NCBI GenBank assembly: GCA_905221605.1
Contig: CAJNDS010001691.1
Coordinates: 116,495-180,494, forward strand
DNA from: Symbiodinium natans
Taxonomy: Eukaryota; Sar; Dinophyceae; Suessiales; Symbiodiniaceae
DNA length: 64,000 bases
Direction of reading: 5' to 3'
The position numbers and the translations under genes are program-made. Each line of letters opens with the position of its first letter. Position 1 is the stretch's first letter. Shown here piece by piece: positions 32,000-43,499 of the stretch. The notes beneath the pieces are model-generated. The model was not told the origin of the DNA, searched no databases, and saw only the letters and a list, made by a program, of their open reading frames with translations.

Positions 32000-32114
32000 C
32001 TAGTTGCCGAGCACCCCGGGCCAAAAAAGGTCAACCTTCCAATTCTGGTAAGACTCTATATATATATATATATGTATACCCCAAAAGGTCAAAGGTTACC
32101 TACTCACTACTAAG
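32000..32114. mobile_element. MITE group E, copy 3
   Basis: 115 bp with a TA dinucleotide run in the centre (about 32050-32072) and arms CTAGTTGCCGAGCACCCCGG and GGTTACCTACTCACTACTAAG minus one base of fit. Confidence 0.75.
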
Positions 32115-32502
32115 CCTATGCACGATACCCCGAAGCTTAGAGTTCTGAACTTCAGAACCCTCGGTTGTTACAACGGTTCTTCTGGATGCTGCAAATGGAA
32201 AAATTCTGTCCCAAAGCATCCCTGTCGTTCGAGGGTTTCTGCAGTTCTGGCTGTGGAAATCTGATGCGCGTTGGGTTTAGGTTTAGGGTTTGCAGTTAAG
32301 GGCTTGGGATTCAGGGTTTAGGCTTTAGGGTTTGCCAAGTGCCCGAATTCGAGTTTTGGCATGCGGGCTTAGCTCTGAGAGCCTTCGAAGGAGGACGCGG
32401 ATCTAAATGAGGGCTCACGCGAGTCGCAACAAGCTGTGTAATAATCTGCAAGTACACATTATCGGGAACTTTAAACTTCGAGCATCCTGAAACGATGCAT
32501 GA

Positions 32503-32578
32503 GGTTTAGGGTTTAGGGTTTAGGGTGCAGAGTTTAGGGTTGCAACCCTAAACCCTACACCCTAAACCCGAAACCCTA
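32503..32578. repeat. head-to-head telomeric inverted repeat
   Basis: TTTAGGG units run into CCCTAAA units through the perfect 20-bp palindrome TTTAGGGTTGCAACCCTAAA at 32533-32552. GGGTGCAG on the left is mirrored in part by CTACACCC on the right. Confidence 0.85.
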
Positions 32579-32701
32579 ACAAGGCTCGCCGCTTGGCCAC
32601 TCGCAACCAAGTCAACTTCACGTCGAAACCGGAATTGGCCCAGCGCAGGGCCTCCTCGACAAAGCCCTCCTCCAGACGAAGGCGTGTGGAACAAATTTAG
32701 G

Positions 32702-32796
32702 GTACGAAAATAGGGGACCCCCAATTTTAACTCCTAAATGGCAGGATTCCCTTCTCACAAGGACCCCAATAAGGCACCCCTAAGTTTGGAAACCCT
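32702..32796. repeat. dispersed repeat group H, copy 1
   Basis: TACGAAAATAGGGGACCCCC to GGAAACCCT with a poorly paired middle. Similar sequences lie at 58470-58563 and 43931-44035, and in part at 44413-44496. Confidence 0.6.
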
Positions 32797-34273
32797 GTAT
32801 GATCTTTGCTGCCACTATACCGGTATCTTGCAAGCGCTCAACTAGACGACCTACTGGTAGACATCACCATGAGGACTAGTCGAGCTGGCTGCAAAGCCCA
32901 AAATCTCACGTGTCACCCCGCACTCTACACAGTGTGTTGCACTTTCAATCAAAAGGTGGCTTACAAATCTTGCCTGTGCACAGGGCGGGACTGGTGGGTG
33001 CTTCAAGAATGCTACATCTGTAGGAGCTCCGCAACGTCCGCTCTCCCGTGTCAATCACTGCACATGTGCGCAACATGACACCGCGAGCGAACACGCGTCT
33101 GCACAAGAGCTGCGTTGCACAGCCTGTCAGCAAGCGGCGTTCAAAACTTCCCCTTGGGGGCAGGACCAGGCACGCCACTCCCAGCCAATGCCAAGTTAAA
33201 GCGACGCATGCTTCGCTTATCTTCTGATTTTTGCCATAGACAATTTTGTTGGATTTTGAAGCATGAATGCCGCGAGCTTCGCCAACTGCAAAAAGAAATT
33301 TGAATGTATCAGGCACGTTTGACGTCTGTCTTAGTTCGTACCACATTCTTAGAGTTTTTAGGCCCCAAAAGAGCCTGGCATTCGATCTCCAAAGCCTCAC
33401 ACGGCGTTCGCGTGCATCGATCAATGTCAAGTCAATAGCACAAGGAAAAATGAGCGGAGTTGATTTCCCCCCCCCCCTCTCCCCAACCCCTACAAGCCCC
33501 GAACCGTAAACCCTCGGCATCTGGAACTGTCCAGGCACTCAGCTGTGCCTAAATATGTTTAACGCATGGCCAGAAATCCTCTGTCAAAGCAGAACCGTCC
33601 TGTTGCTCTCACAAAGTATACACGTCCGTTACTATGCAAGACTACCAACTACATGCCGACATTAAACAACCCCCAGCCGAAGGGAATACTTAGGAAAGCG
33701 AGGATGTAGCTCATTCAGCGATGTCCCAGCTCCAGGACAAACATTCTTGGAAGCTAGCCTGGCTGCAGCCGGCAAATAGAAAATTCCGGCTTCCCCCTCC
33801 CGTAACAGAACTGTTAGCTGCTTGAATAAAAGGCACTGCCGGTGTTGGTCTTGTTGTGCTGTAGCAAGTGCACCCCAAACCCCCGGCATTCAGAACAACT
33901 GCACGCGCCACCGAAGCAAAACAGTCCAGCGGTAGGATCAGTCCTTCAGAGCCTGTCGCTGGGCCCGCCGGATGTTTTTCACCAGCAGGTCTTTCCTGTA
34001 AGGCCACTATGTCACCATGCAAGGGAGAGAAGTTGTGAGCACAAAAGAAGGTCCCCCCCCGGCATCCCCACTGACCCCAGAAGCTGGTTTTGCTCTGACC
34101 CGTAAAGAAGCAGTGGAGAAGCTACAGCTATCAGACCCTCGAAGCCTTACCCCCAATCGCCCCAGGAAACCCCCCGACCTTGAGAGGTCCTTCAGAGTCT
34201 GCCACTGCCACCCTCTCCACTCAACAAATCCCCCCCCCCTCGCCCTACCGCTTTGCGGCTATGAACGCGCCTG

Positions 34274-34304
<31 letters not shown>

Positions 34305-34990
34305 AAAAAACAACCCCGTTCACCTCGTGAGCTCAAAGTGGTTCCGGAAGTGGTTCACCCGCCTTAAACTGGAGGGCTTGGGGTTTCGGGTTTCGGGCCT
34401 AGGGTTTCCGGGATGGAGAGGGAGTGAAGGGTGCGTTTTTTCCTTTTTGGGGAAGCCTTCAACCACCAAGCTCTCTTTCATCCAGACGAGGACACCGTGG
34501 ACGTTACAGGCCATGTCGCTCTCCCAGTCGAGACACTGAGACCCGAAGCCCTGAACTTTGAACGTGTTTAGGACTTAGGGTGTTAAGTTTCCGTGGGCTG
34601 TAACTCAAGAGTAATAGTAGAAGTATGGACCAACCTACATGAGAACCTTGTTGGAGCTACAGCACTACGAGCTCGATCGGAGGAGGAGGCTTTTGTGAAC
34701 CTTTGACGACCTCCTGGTTCTTCCTCTAGCGTCGACCCATGCCTGGCTGGCAAAACGCGTCAGCCCATCTGCCCAACTGTTCAGGTCTCGAAACTTTTGG
34801 GTGCAATGTCCAGTTTCTGCTTTTTGTCTTCCCTGACCAGCCCATCTTCTAAACTCCGGCAGCTGACTTCAGCCAGCACGGGTTGACTTCTTGGGGAAGC
34901 TGGTTGCACACGAAGTAGTCTGTGCACGTTGTAAGATCAAGAAGCACATCCCGCAAGCCGAATCTGTTGCAGCAGAAAAATAAAAAATGG

Positions 34991-35060
34991 GCTTAGGGTT
35001 TAGGGTTTAGGGTTTAGGGTTTAGGGTTTAGGGTTTAGGGTTTAGGGTTTAGGGTTTAGC
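34991..35060 (+). repeat. TTTAGGG block
   Basis: Ten units. Confidence 0.96.
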
Positions 35061-35354
35061 TTCCTGTCCAGCACTTCGCTCTCCGCACGTCGTCTTATTT
35101 TCTACGTTCTTTAAATCAGTCTACAGAAGCATGAAGGGATTTAGGAACTTGGGCTTTGAACCGGGCTTTACAAAACTGTAATGCTCAAAAATGGGTTTAG
35201 GGGTTAGGGTTTAGGGTTTAGGGTTTAGGGTAACTAGCTCCCCAAACCCTGACCAGACCAGCTGGGATCGTGGGCTGGTGTGCTTGCAGGTGAGTGTGGT
35301 CGAAAGCATCATGGATCCACTCCTGATGCCGCGCTTTTAAAGGGTTTACCTGCG

Positions 35355-35414
35355 CCCTAAACCCTAAACCCTAAACCCTAAACCCTAAACCCTAAACCCT
35401 AAACCCTAAACCCG
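35355..35414 (-). repeat. CCCTAAA block
   Basis: Eight to nine units. Confidence 0.95.
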
Positions 35415-35859
35415 AGAGGCTCTGGGGATTCAGGAGACTTAAGGTTACTTAACATCACTCTCTCGGAGGGCGACGTGGGTGTTTAAGGTTGAAGGGCTTC
35501 CGTTCTCAGTGCTTGGTGGTTTCGGGCTTAGGGTTCAGGGTTTATAGGGGTGCAGAGTTTAGGGTTTAGCGTTTAGGGTTTAGGGTTTAGGGTTTAGGGT
35601 TTAGGGCGGGGTTTAGGGCTCATGGTTTGGACCCATCCCGCGCCCACAAAACAAGCCAAACCAGTTCGAATCTCCTACATGCCTATGCAAACCCCCAGGC
35701 CCCCAAAACCCCGACGCTCTGAACGTCGAAACGCCCTGCTTCGTGCCTGTCAGCTGGGGAACACGTCTCACCACAGACTCCCAAATCTAGTTTAGGGTTT
35801 AGGCTTTAGGGTTTAGGGTGATCCCCCCTAAATACCGAAATACGGACGCCCATACCTTT

Positions 35860-35977
35860 CTAGACTCAAAAGTAACCTAGGAATCAAGGGGGGTGCCCTT
35901 TTTGGCTTAGTGGGGCTTCTCAGGAGGGAACCTGAACGCCAACAAAAAGGGGAATAAGGGGCTGCTGTGGGTCCTAG
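35860..35977. mobile_element. MITE group C, copy 4
   Basis: 118 bp from CTAGACTCAAAAGTAACC to GCTGCTGTGGGTCCTAG, flanked by CTTT on both sides, a probable 4-bp duplication. It contains GGTGCCCTTTTTGGCTTAG. Confidence 0.78.
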
Positions 35978-35990
35978 CTTTGGTTATGCC

Positions 35991-35992
<2 letters not shown>

Positions 35993-36022
<30 letters not shown>

Positions 36023-36075
36023 ACCCTAAACCCTAAACTCTAACCCTAAACCCTAACCCCCCCCCCCCCCCCCCC
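35993..36075 (-). repeat. variant block CCCTCAA then CCCTAAA, then C homopolymer
   Basis: About five CCCTCAA units, then canonical units, then a C18-type run. Confidence 0.9.
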
Positions 36076-36160
36076 GGAAGCCGAAGCCCTTAAAAGATGC
36101 GGAGTCGGCCTTGTCACACCAGAAAAGGTCCCAGTCCAGTTCCTGGCCCAGTGCTAGGGG

Positions 36161-36254
36161 TTTAGGGTTTAGGGTTTAGGGTTTAGGGTTTAGGGTGTAG
36201 GGTTTAGGGTTTAGGGTTTAGGGTTTAGGGTTTAGGGTTTAGGGTTTAGGGTTT
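36161..36254 (+). repeat. TTTAGGG block
   Basis: About 13 units, one GTGTAGGG. Confidence 0.96.
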
Positions 36255-36743
36255 GTCTAGATACCAAGTTTGGTTTCAAGGGGGGCCCAATATAGGGCGT
36301 TTTAAGGTTTAGGGTTAGGAGAAGAACTACATAGGGACCATAAGGGTATATTCTTCGTAATTATGCCGACCCCAATATTACTCTGGCTTCTTCAAAGTTT
36401 CCGGCAACTCTAGCTCGGGGTGCTTCCCATCCCCACCCAGGCGCGCTCCCTTGTTGGACACCCTGCAGAATCTTGATGCCCTGATGCCTTGACTTCCACC
36501 TTAAACTCCAACAAACAACGTTTGGGGCCCAGGGTGAAATCGGGTTAAGTGCGTTCAAGATTGTCGACAGGTAAGCAGGTAATCGGGGGGCTCGAACAGA
36601 GCTCTGCGTAGCCCTTTAGCCGAGAAAGGCTCGAGCCCCAAAGCCGTGGCTGTCATGTCGGCGGTTGATGGAGGGTCGCAAAACCCTAAACCCTAAACCC
36701 TAAACCCTAAACCTAAACCCTAAACCCTAAACCCGTAGGGCAA

Positions 36744-36850
36744 CTTGGCTGGACTCAGGAGGGTGGCTATAAATTAAACTTTTAGCTGCCTTCATAAGAA
36801 ACCCAATAAACCCAAAAATGGTAAGGATCTAAAGTTACAGTAAAGTACTG
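36744..36850. repeat. dispersed repeat group I, copy 1
   Basis: Contains GGACTCAGGAGGGTGGCTAT, AAATTAAACTTTTAGC and CTAAAGTTACAGTAAAGTAC, all shared in order with 49645-49725. It has no inverted ends. Confidence 0.7.
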
Positions 36851-37232
36851 TTGCCAACAGTAGGGCAAATGAGACCCCAAATCAACTGAGAGGAACTCTT
36901 GCAGCCACCTGGATTCCTAGTGCACGGCCTCTGTTTCCTTGAAGCCGCGGGCTTTCAGGACGTCGTAGATGGTATTGTGGAAGGAGCACCTTTTGCGGGG
37001 TAGTTGGGCATTGGGTTTAAGGGTCTGTCACCCAGATACCAGAAGCTTGCAGACCCCAACCCAAGCACGAATCTCTAGATCCTCAACACCAAACCTGCGC
37101 TTTAACCCTAAACCCTAAGCCCTAAACCCTAACAAACCGCGAGGCAAGAACTGCTTCCCCAAGGATGGTGTTGGCGGTGTTGGCTTTGGGAGGCTCTTCG
37201 AAGCACCCAGGGTCGAGGCTTTAAGGTCCTCG

Positions 37233-37309
37233 GTTTAGGGTTTAGGGTTTAGGGTTTAGGGTTTAGGGTTTAGGGTTTAGGGTTTAGGGTTTAGGGTTTA
37301 GGGTTTAGG
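37233..37309 (+). repeat. TTTAGGG block
   Basis: Eleven units. Confidence 0.96.
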
Positions 37310-37854
37310 CTTCCCCAGGTTCAGAAGGTGGGTTTTAGGGTACTGGACTACCTCCGAAACATATAGAGGCAACAGCGCGAAGTACAAACCCTACAAGCCC
37401 GATAGAGCCCAGAGAAGCCACGCCCAAAACGACCTAAACCCCTAAGCCAAATGGTCCCCGAAGCCGAGCTCAGAAATGCCTGAGGCTCCGAAACCCTAAA
37501 CCCCAAACCCCAAACCCTAAACCCTACACCCTGGGCTTTGGGGGCTTTCAGGCTTGGAGGTCGCCCTAAACCCTTGACTCCCCCACGCCCCCACGGATCG
37601 CGCCCGGCGCCTGAATTTGATCTCCCTCCAGGGCGAGGCATCCAGGGGTCTGCCCAGCCGCTTTCGCAACTCCTCAGACATGCGCGCCTCGGTGCTACAG
37701 GATTTAGGGTGTAGGGTTTAGGGTTTAGGCGTTTAGGGTTTAGGGTTTAGGGTTTAGAGTTAGGGGGGGGGGGGAGGGTTTCAGCTCTCTTTCGGGTCAA
37801 TTGGGCATTTCCCAAAATAGGGGGGTACCCCTGATATACCCCATGCGGAAACCC

Positions 37855-37939
37855 CTAAACCCTAAACCCTAAACCCTAAACCCTCAACCCTAAACCCTAA
37901 ACCCTAAACCCTGAACCCTAAACCCTAAACCCTAAACCC
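37855..37939 (-). repeat. CCCTAAA block
   Basis: About 12 units with single CCCTCAA and CCCTGAA members. Confidence 0.95.
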
Positions 37940-38047
37940 CCCGATTTGGAGCCAGGGGAGTTGAGCATGAGGCGACTGGTGGTCTGGGGGGCTCAGGGCT
38001 TGAGGGACTGCTGGGTGCGTCTTTGGGACCTTACAAGCATAGCGACC

Positions 38048-38110
38048 CGAAACCCGAAACCCGAAACCCGAAACCCTAAACCCTAAACCCTAAACCCTAA
38101 GTTTAGGGTT
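38048..38110 (-). repeat. CCCGAAA then CCCTAAA block
   Basis: Four CCCGAAA units, four CCCTAAA units, then a single TTTAGGG in the opposite sense. Confidence 0.92.
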
Positions 38111-38225
38111 CGCTCTTCGCTTCGCTGCTTAGCAAAGCCATCCATTTGATGGAGGAGCTGAGCACGGGCTGAGGCGGTGGCATGTCGCAGCAAGCCTGCT
38201 GTTGCATCCGAGGGATTCTCGAAAT

Positions 38226-38300
38226 TAGGGTTTAGGGTTTAGGGTTTAGGGTTTAGGGTTTAGGGTTTAGGGTTTAGGGTTTAGGGTTTAGGGTTTAGGC
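38226..38300 (+). repeat. TTTAGGG block
   Basis: Ten to eleven units. Confidence 0.96.
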
Positions 38301-38821
38301 TTTTTGGGTTACGATAATCAGACAGGCCCTAATGGGTCATTTTGGGAACCCAAGAAGGGACCATCAATTTGAGAAATGACCATCCGAGTTCTAAGAGGCT
38401 TGGTGTGGGAATAGAGAAGAAGTCTGCAAGTCCACGTCTGAGAGAGGCCTCTCTTCAGCGTCTGCTGCCATGCGGCACGTGTGGCATCAAACCCTGAAAC
38501 CTACAAGTGCAAAGGTCTTGTTTGTCTGTTCGAGAGCTTCCAGCTTAGTAGCACCCTTACATCGCAAAAAGAGACACTTCAGCTTCACGATTTAAGCAAC
38601 ACTGTGCTTCCAAATCGAGGGGCCACAAGAGATAGGCAGGTTATGTCACCCTCAACCCAAAAGGGACACGCGACAAAATTAAACCCTGTGAACTTCAGCT
38701 CACTGTTTGCTTGCTTGCAAACTACAGGCAAGGGAGAAACGAGCAAGAAGGGCGGGCAAGCTGTGGATTTCACTGTCACAGCGATTCTGTAGAGAACGCG
38801 GGTTCCTGCTTAACGCTTGAC

Positions 38822-38938
38822 CTAGTGGCTGAGTGCCCTGGGCTAAAAAAACGTTCACCTTTCAACTATGGTAGGACTATATATATATATACACATATAT
38901 TCCCCAAAAGGTTAAAGGTTACCTACTCAGCTACTAAG
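38822..38938. mobile_element. MITE group E, copy 4
   Basis: 117 bp flanked by TTGAC on both sides (38817-38821 and 38939-38943), the clearest 5-bp duplication in this group. The centre is a TA run. The arms are CTAGTGGCTGAGTGCCCTGG and ACCTACTCAGCTACTAAG. Confidence 0.85.
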
Positions 38939-38980
38939 TTGACTTTTCAATGTTTTTGAGCTTAGGGTTAAGAGACTTTC

Positions 38981-39107
38981 ATGGGAGCCCCTATTGAAAA
39001 AGGGAACCCTAGGAATAGAGTAGGAATATACAAGGGAATATAAGGGTCCTTGTATTGCCTGCGTATTCCTACTCTATTCTTGGGGGTCCCTGTTCAAGGG
39101 TTCCCAT
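38981..39107. mobile_element. long-TIR foldback, group G copy 1
   Basis: 127 bp with imperfect arms of about 45 bp. Both arms contain GAATAGAGTAGGAATA (one in reverse complement) and start ATGGGA. Copy 2 is at 30863. Confidence 0.8.
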
Positions 39108-39749
39108 CAGGATCCCTTTATGGCATGGTGCCCAGGAGTTCAAGCTGCCCAGGCACGGTCAAGAGATGAAATCCTCCGTAGCACCATGGAACAGATGCTG
39201 TACACACCTCTAGAACTCCAAAGCGTGGCTCATGCAGCCATCGTGGTGCACTCAGGAGGTCGGTTTAGAACATCTGAACCATCATGAATCCAAGCATAGA
39301 AAGGCCTAATAAAGCAGCACCCAGCAAAGCCCCACATTCTAAACCAGGAAGACCCGTAAGACTCAACATGTATACAGTAGCGTCAATACCCAAATACAAC
39401 AATGAAGATCCTAAGCCACAGCACTTGTTGCCAATATTGCAAACAACGAGGCGGGACAGCGTCGAACTGTATGGGCTTTGCTAGGACGCTTTGCTCTCAA
39501 GCCAAAAGAGGTAGGACTGAGCGACTTGAGCCAGCAGCAAGCAAGCCTTAAAGCTGTAAGCTAGCCATAAAGCCGGGTTGGGTCTAGACTGAAGGGTCAG
39601 TGTCGGATCTTTTTGCCAGTTTCTGGCACCTCTTGCGCCGTGCGATGTCCTCAGAAGCCGGGGGTGCTGTTACCCGACATCCCACGTGACATCGCGAACG
39701 TATTCCTACACAGGCCTCGCCCCGGAACTCTTGCTGGCTGTCTAGGTTT

Positions 39750-39833
39750 CTTAGTTGCTGGATTCATAACTGCCAGTTCGATAGGGATTATAGTATCCCA
39801 AAAAGAGTAAAGTGTACTCACTCAGCTACTAAG
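39750..39833. mobile_element. MITE group E, short copy 5
   Basis: 84 bp from CTTAGTTGCTGGATTCA to ACTCACTCAGCTACTAAG. The flanks GGTTT and GGTTG match at four of five bases. Confidence 0.68.
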
Positions 39834-40668
39834 GGTTGAGAGGAGCCAAGAGTCTCCGAAAGAGTCCCCCCAACTCTTTGCAAAGAATGGGTTTTAGGGT
39901 TTTGGCTTTCACCTTAAGCCTAAACCCGAAAATCAAGGCCTAGGCCGCCCCCCTACAGTTGGGGGGCGGCGCCCAAGCCCTGCTTGTGCTGTCCCTTCCG
40001 GTCTTGGCCCCCCAGGGCCCCAGCCCAGGGGGTCGCGGGACCCCTCGCCGCAGCGTCTCCAGGGACCAGAGGGGCCTTTGCCCGGGTCAGGCAGGGGGGT
40101 TGCTCGAAACGTGCTCTTTTCTGGCTTTCCTGCAATTTCTGGGCACTTTCTGACCCCCTGCCTTTTTGGCCCCCTGCCCTTGCCCTCTGACCCGCCTGGC
40201 TTTTCTGGCCCCCTGCCCCTTACCCCCTCCCCTCTGAGCCCTGACCACACGCCGGTCAGCCTTCGAGACCTTGCTGGCACCCTTGACTCTCGGATTCAAC
40301 CAACAGCAGGAAACTGAACAAGCTTTGAAAAGTGGACTGTTGTCTGAGTTTAGGCCTAAACCCTAAAAGGAATAGGTTTGGGTGGCTTTGCCGCCTTGGA
40401 CGGCGTGGGGTGTGAGAAAAGTGTTAGATGGCCCTCCACAATCGGGCCAAAGCTATCTCACGAAGCTTTCGAGCTTGTTCCTAAACCTAGCCTTCACAGC
40501 ATCTACGCCCTATCACAGCAAACCCTAAACCCTAAGCCCAAACCCTAAACCCTCTTTAGTTGACCCCAGACGCCCTCTTTGAGCCATTCCCAAGAGTTCG
40601 GAGCGAAACTTTGAAGTTGCTTCGCAACCATGGCAGTACTGGGCAAGATGGGCTTGGCCCCCTAGATA

Positions 40669-40775
40669 GGGTTTAGGGTTTAGGGTTTAGGGTTTAGGGT
40701 TTAGGGTTTAGGGTTTAGGGTTTAGGGTTTAGGGTTTAGGGTTTAGGGTTTAGGGTTTAGGGTTTAGGGTTTAGG
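40669..40775 (+). repeat. TTTAGGG block
   Basis: Fifteen units. Confidence 0.97.
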
Positions 40776-42109
40776 GGTGTCACGATTTGGAGCCTGCCCG
40801 TGGACCCATTTGCAGCCTTTCTAGGGTCGGATGGGCGAAGTCAGGCCTTTTTCTGCTTCTGAAGGAGTGCTTTGAAAGTCCGGAACTTCTAGGTTGTCCT
40901 ACTGTTTGCTGCCATTTGTGTGCCCGTGATGGGCCAATACTTGTCCGTGATTTGAGGGTGCCTGGCAGGAAATATTGGAAGTTAAGCCCTAAGCCCTAAA
41001 CCCTAAACCCTACACCCCAAGACCCTAAACCCTAAGCCATAGACCGACAGAAAGGAAGGCAAAGGCTTCCATGGGTAGTGCGTTTGGTGGGTGATCTCCT
41101 CAAACACCTTTAGGGTTTAGGGTTTAAGGTTTAGGGTTTAGGGTTTAGGATTTAAGATTTAGGGTTGAGGGTTGAGGGTTGAGGCCAACAGCAGACGCTT
41201 GCGGGGCATGGCTACTGGCGGGCTACCTTGGATTCTCGCTGCTGTCAACTATCTTGCTGGCTGCTTTTCTCAACCTATATCGCACTCTGCCGGTTGGATC
41301 TGAACTTCTGAAGCCTGCCAAACTAAACCCCCAACCATCCAGCATCTGCTTGAAAAGGCATTTATCAGGCTACATATGTCAATTAGTCTATTCGGGCTGT
41401 TCACACAAACATGCTTCATGCGACGGCATTTTGGACAGAGTGACATGGGCTAAGTGCCAGTCGCTGCCATAGTCGAGTGCTGCCCTGTGCCATCCCATCA
41501 CTTGGTGAGCGGGTGTGTGGCACCGATGAGTTGCAGATAGTGGGAGGACTCCCCGCGAAGCCCTGAAAATCGTAGCTTCAAGGAACGGAAACAGAACTTG
41601 TAGATCTACACCCCGCTCTAACCACCGCTATCACAAACAGAACTAGTCCGACACCGTGCACAGCGCATCCACCCCGAAGAACCTCACCCCTAAAGATCTG
41701 AACTTATGATGAACCAAACCCTTCAGGCAAACCCTTCAGGGTCTGGTGGCCCTGCTTCAGCCCGCCAGGACAGGTTCCTCCTTGCGCTTGGAAGTGTGAG
41801 GGGTTCAAGGTTTAGGTATGAGGCGTTGGACTTCGTTCAGTCTTCCTGCCTAGTTTGGATCCTGAGCAGCACCGTCTCCACCGTTGTGAAAAATTTTGAG
41901 TTGAACGAGGCCCTGACCCAAAGCCCGAAGTCCACCAGTCCTCGTCACCCTTTCTTCGGGCAATACGCCGACGGTAGACCGAACCTTGGGTGGTGAGGGG
42001 GCGGGGAGGGGTAAGGGGGGAAGAGGGGGGGGGGGCCGCAACTTCAACAGTGTTTAGTGTTTGGGGTTGGGCTTTCTACGTCATCGACTTGCAAAGAAAT
42101 TGCTTCAAA
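40776..42109. other. gene-free unique segment
   Basis: Telomeric scraps at 40985-41035 and 41110-41185, then unique sequence leading into the G-rich array. No supported gene. Confidence 0.55.
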
Positions 42110-42440
42110 ATGTGGGGTTGGGGGTTTGTGGGATTTGGGCTTGGGCTTGGGGTGGGGTTCGGGGGTGGGGGGTGGGGAGTGGGGGGTGGGGGGTGTGGGG
42201 TGTGGGGTGTGGGGTATGGGGTGTGGGGTGTGGGGTGTGGGGTGTGGGGGTGTGGGGGTGTGGGGGTGTGGGGGTGTGGGGGTGTGTGGGTGTGGGGGTG
42301 TGGGTGTGGGGGTGTGGGTGTGGGGGGGTGTGGGGGTGTGGGGGTGTGGGGGTGTGGGGGTGTGGGGGTGTGGGGGTGTGGGGGTGTGGGGGTGTGGGGG
42401 TGTGGGGGTGTGGGGTGTGGGGTGTGGGGTGTGGGGTGAT
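42110..42440 (+). repeat. G-rich GTGTGGGG-type array
   Basis: Around 330 bp of TGTGGGG and TGTGGGGG units preceded by a G-rich lead-in. Strong strand asymmetry and regular G runs favour quadruplex folding on the plus strand. Confidence 0.95.
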
Positions 42441-42489
42441 TGTGTTCACGGACCGAGCATGTTTTGCATCGCCCAGAGCATTCAGCGCT

Positions 42490-42640
42490 GCAACAACAAC
42501 CACTACTCCTACTCCTATACTCCTACGACGACGGCGACGACGACGACTGCCACCGCCACTGCCACTTCTACTGCTCCTCCTTCTACGGCTGCTGCTGTTG
42601 CTGCTACTGTTACGGCTACTGCTGCAACTTGATCAACACT
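42490..42640 (+). repeat. triplet-rich ACT/ACG/GCT region
   Basis: Imperfect trinucleotide repeats directly after the G-rich array. The resulting Thr/Ala or Leu runs are low complexity. Confidence 0.75.
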
Positions 42641-42998
42641 ACTCCAGCGAACTTCCAACCACAGAAACAAAAACCAGAGCAAAACATCTCAGGAGGTCAA
42701 CCCCGCCATCCCGCACCTGCAATATATGCAACGATGCCAGATCAGAAGCCTGCCACTGGTTTTGTAGAACTTCAGAGTTCACAGGCCCTGTAGCACTGGG
42801 CGGAATGCCGTTTGTAAGTCTGACGAAGCGGAGGGGGCGGATCCGACCATTTCGGCTCTCTTCTAATTCGCAGAAAACAAACCAATCATAATTACAGCAA
42901 ATAACCTACACTGGCTGAACTACAGGTAGGACTCTTCGGCTCCATGTGAGAACGCTGGGGGTTTGGGGTACCTGACACTGTCAGCGCTAAACCTTGCA

Positions 42999-43095
42999 GG
43001 GTTTAGGGTTTAGGGTTTAGGGTTTAGGGTTTAGGGTTTAGGGTTTAGGGTTTAGGGTTTAGGGTTTAGGGTTTAGGGTTTAGGGTTTAGGGTTT
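42999..43095 (+). repeat. TTTAGGG block
   Basis: Fourteen units. The next block (43208-43281) has the opposite orientation. Confidence 0.97.
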
Positions 43096-43207
43096 ACTAC
43101 TTTGCACATGTTGTGGCCAAAGGGGCGGTTGGCTCGAGACTTCTCTTTGGTGATGTCCCACCTGGTGGCAGCCCAGGGCTTGGTCCGCGAAACAACCATA
43201 TCTTAAT

Positions 43208-43281
43208 ACCCTAAACCCTAAACCCTAAACCCTAAACCCTAAACCCTAAACCCTAAACCCTAAACCCTAAACCCTAAACCC
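43208..43281 (-). repeat. CCCTAAA block
   Basis: Ten to eleven units, ending exactly at a chain of three foldback elements (43283-43585). Confidence 0.97.
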
Positions 43282-43282
43282 A

Positions 43283-43381
43283 CTATACTCCCCTTAGAAC
43301 CCTAATAAAAATATTGTTTTTAATATCCTCTTGGGTTTTATATCAACAAAACAAAAAAATGATTCCCAAGGGGGGATATAG
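43283..43381. mobile_element. MITE group J, copy 1
   Basis: 99-bp foldback with ends CTATACTCCCCTTAGAACCC and AAGGGGGGATATAG. It contains GGGTTTTATATCAACAAAAC. Its left end directly follows a CCCTAAA block. Confidence 0.78.
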
Positions 43382-43382
43382 A

Positions 43383-43495
43383 CTAGGTTGCCCAGTAACC
43401 TAGGATGAAAAAGGGTGCCCTTTTTTGCTTAAAGGGGTTTATAAGGGAACCTAAACCTACCAAAAAGGGAATAAGGGTACTACTGGGCATCCTAG
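43383..43495. mobile_element. MITE group C, copy 5
   Basis: 113 bp. The inverted ends are CTAGGTTGCCCAGTAACC and GGTACTACTGGGCATCCTAG. It sits between a group J element and a group D element with only one to four bases separating them. Confidence 0.78.
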
Positions 43496-43499
43496 ATAT

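Larger units (their letters stand above)
31090..34990. other. largely unique segment
   Basis: Apart from group B, E and H elements and the telomeric palindrome, 32800-34990 is the longest stretch outside the transposons nearly free of telomeric repeats. A 197-codon minus frame (32945-33538) has no motif. A C19-A16 run lies at 34276-34310. Confidence 0.5.
36256..40668. other. gene-free mosaic
   Basis: Unique pieces, foldback groups E, G and I, and short telomeric blocks. 39930-40300 is C-rich with repeated TGGCCCCCTGCCC-like phrases that open frames on both strands. Confidence 0.55.

Noticed and set aside
32945-33538. 197-codon minus-strand frame
   Set aside because: No recognisable domain and random-looking composition; alternative frames overlap it.
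42057-42891. Open frames up to 276 codons rich in Gly/Val/Trp/Cys
   Set aside because: Produced by the GTGTGGGG and triplet repeats; present in several frames at once.
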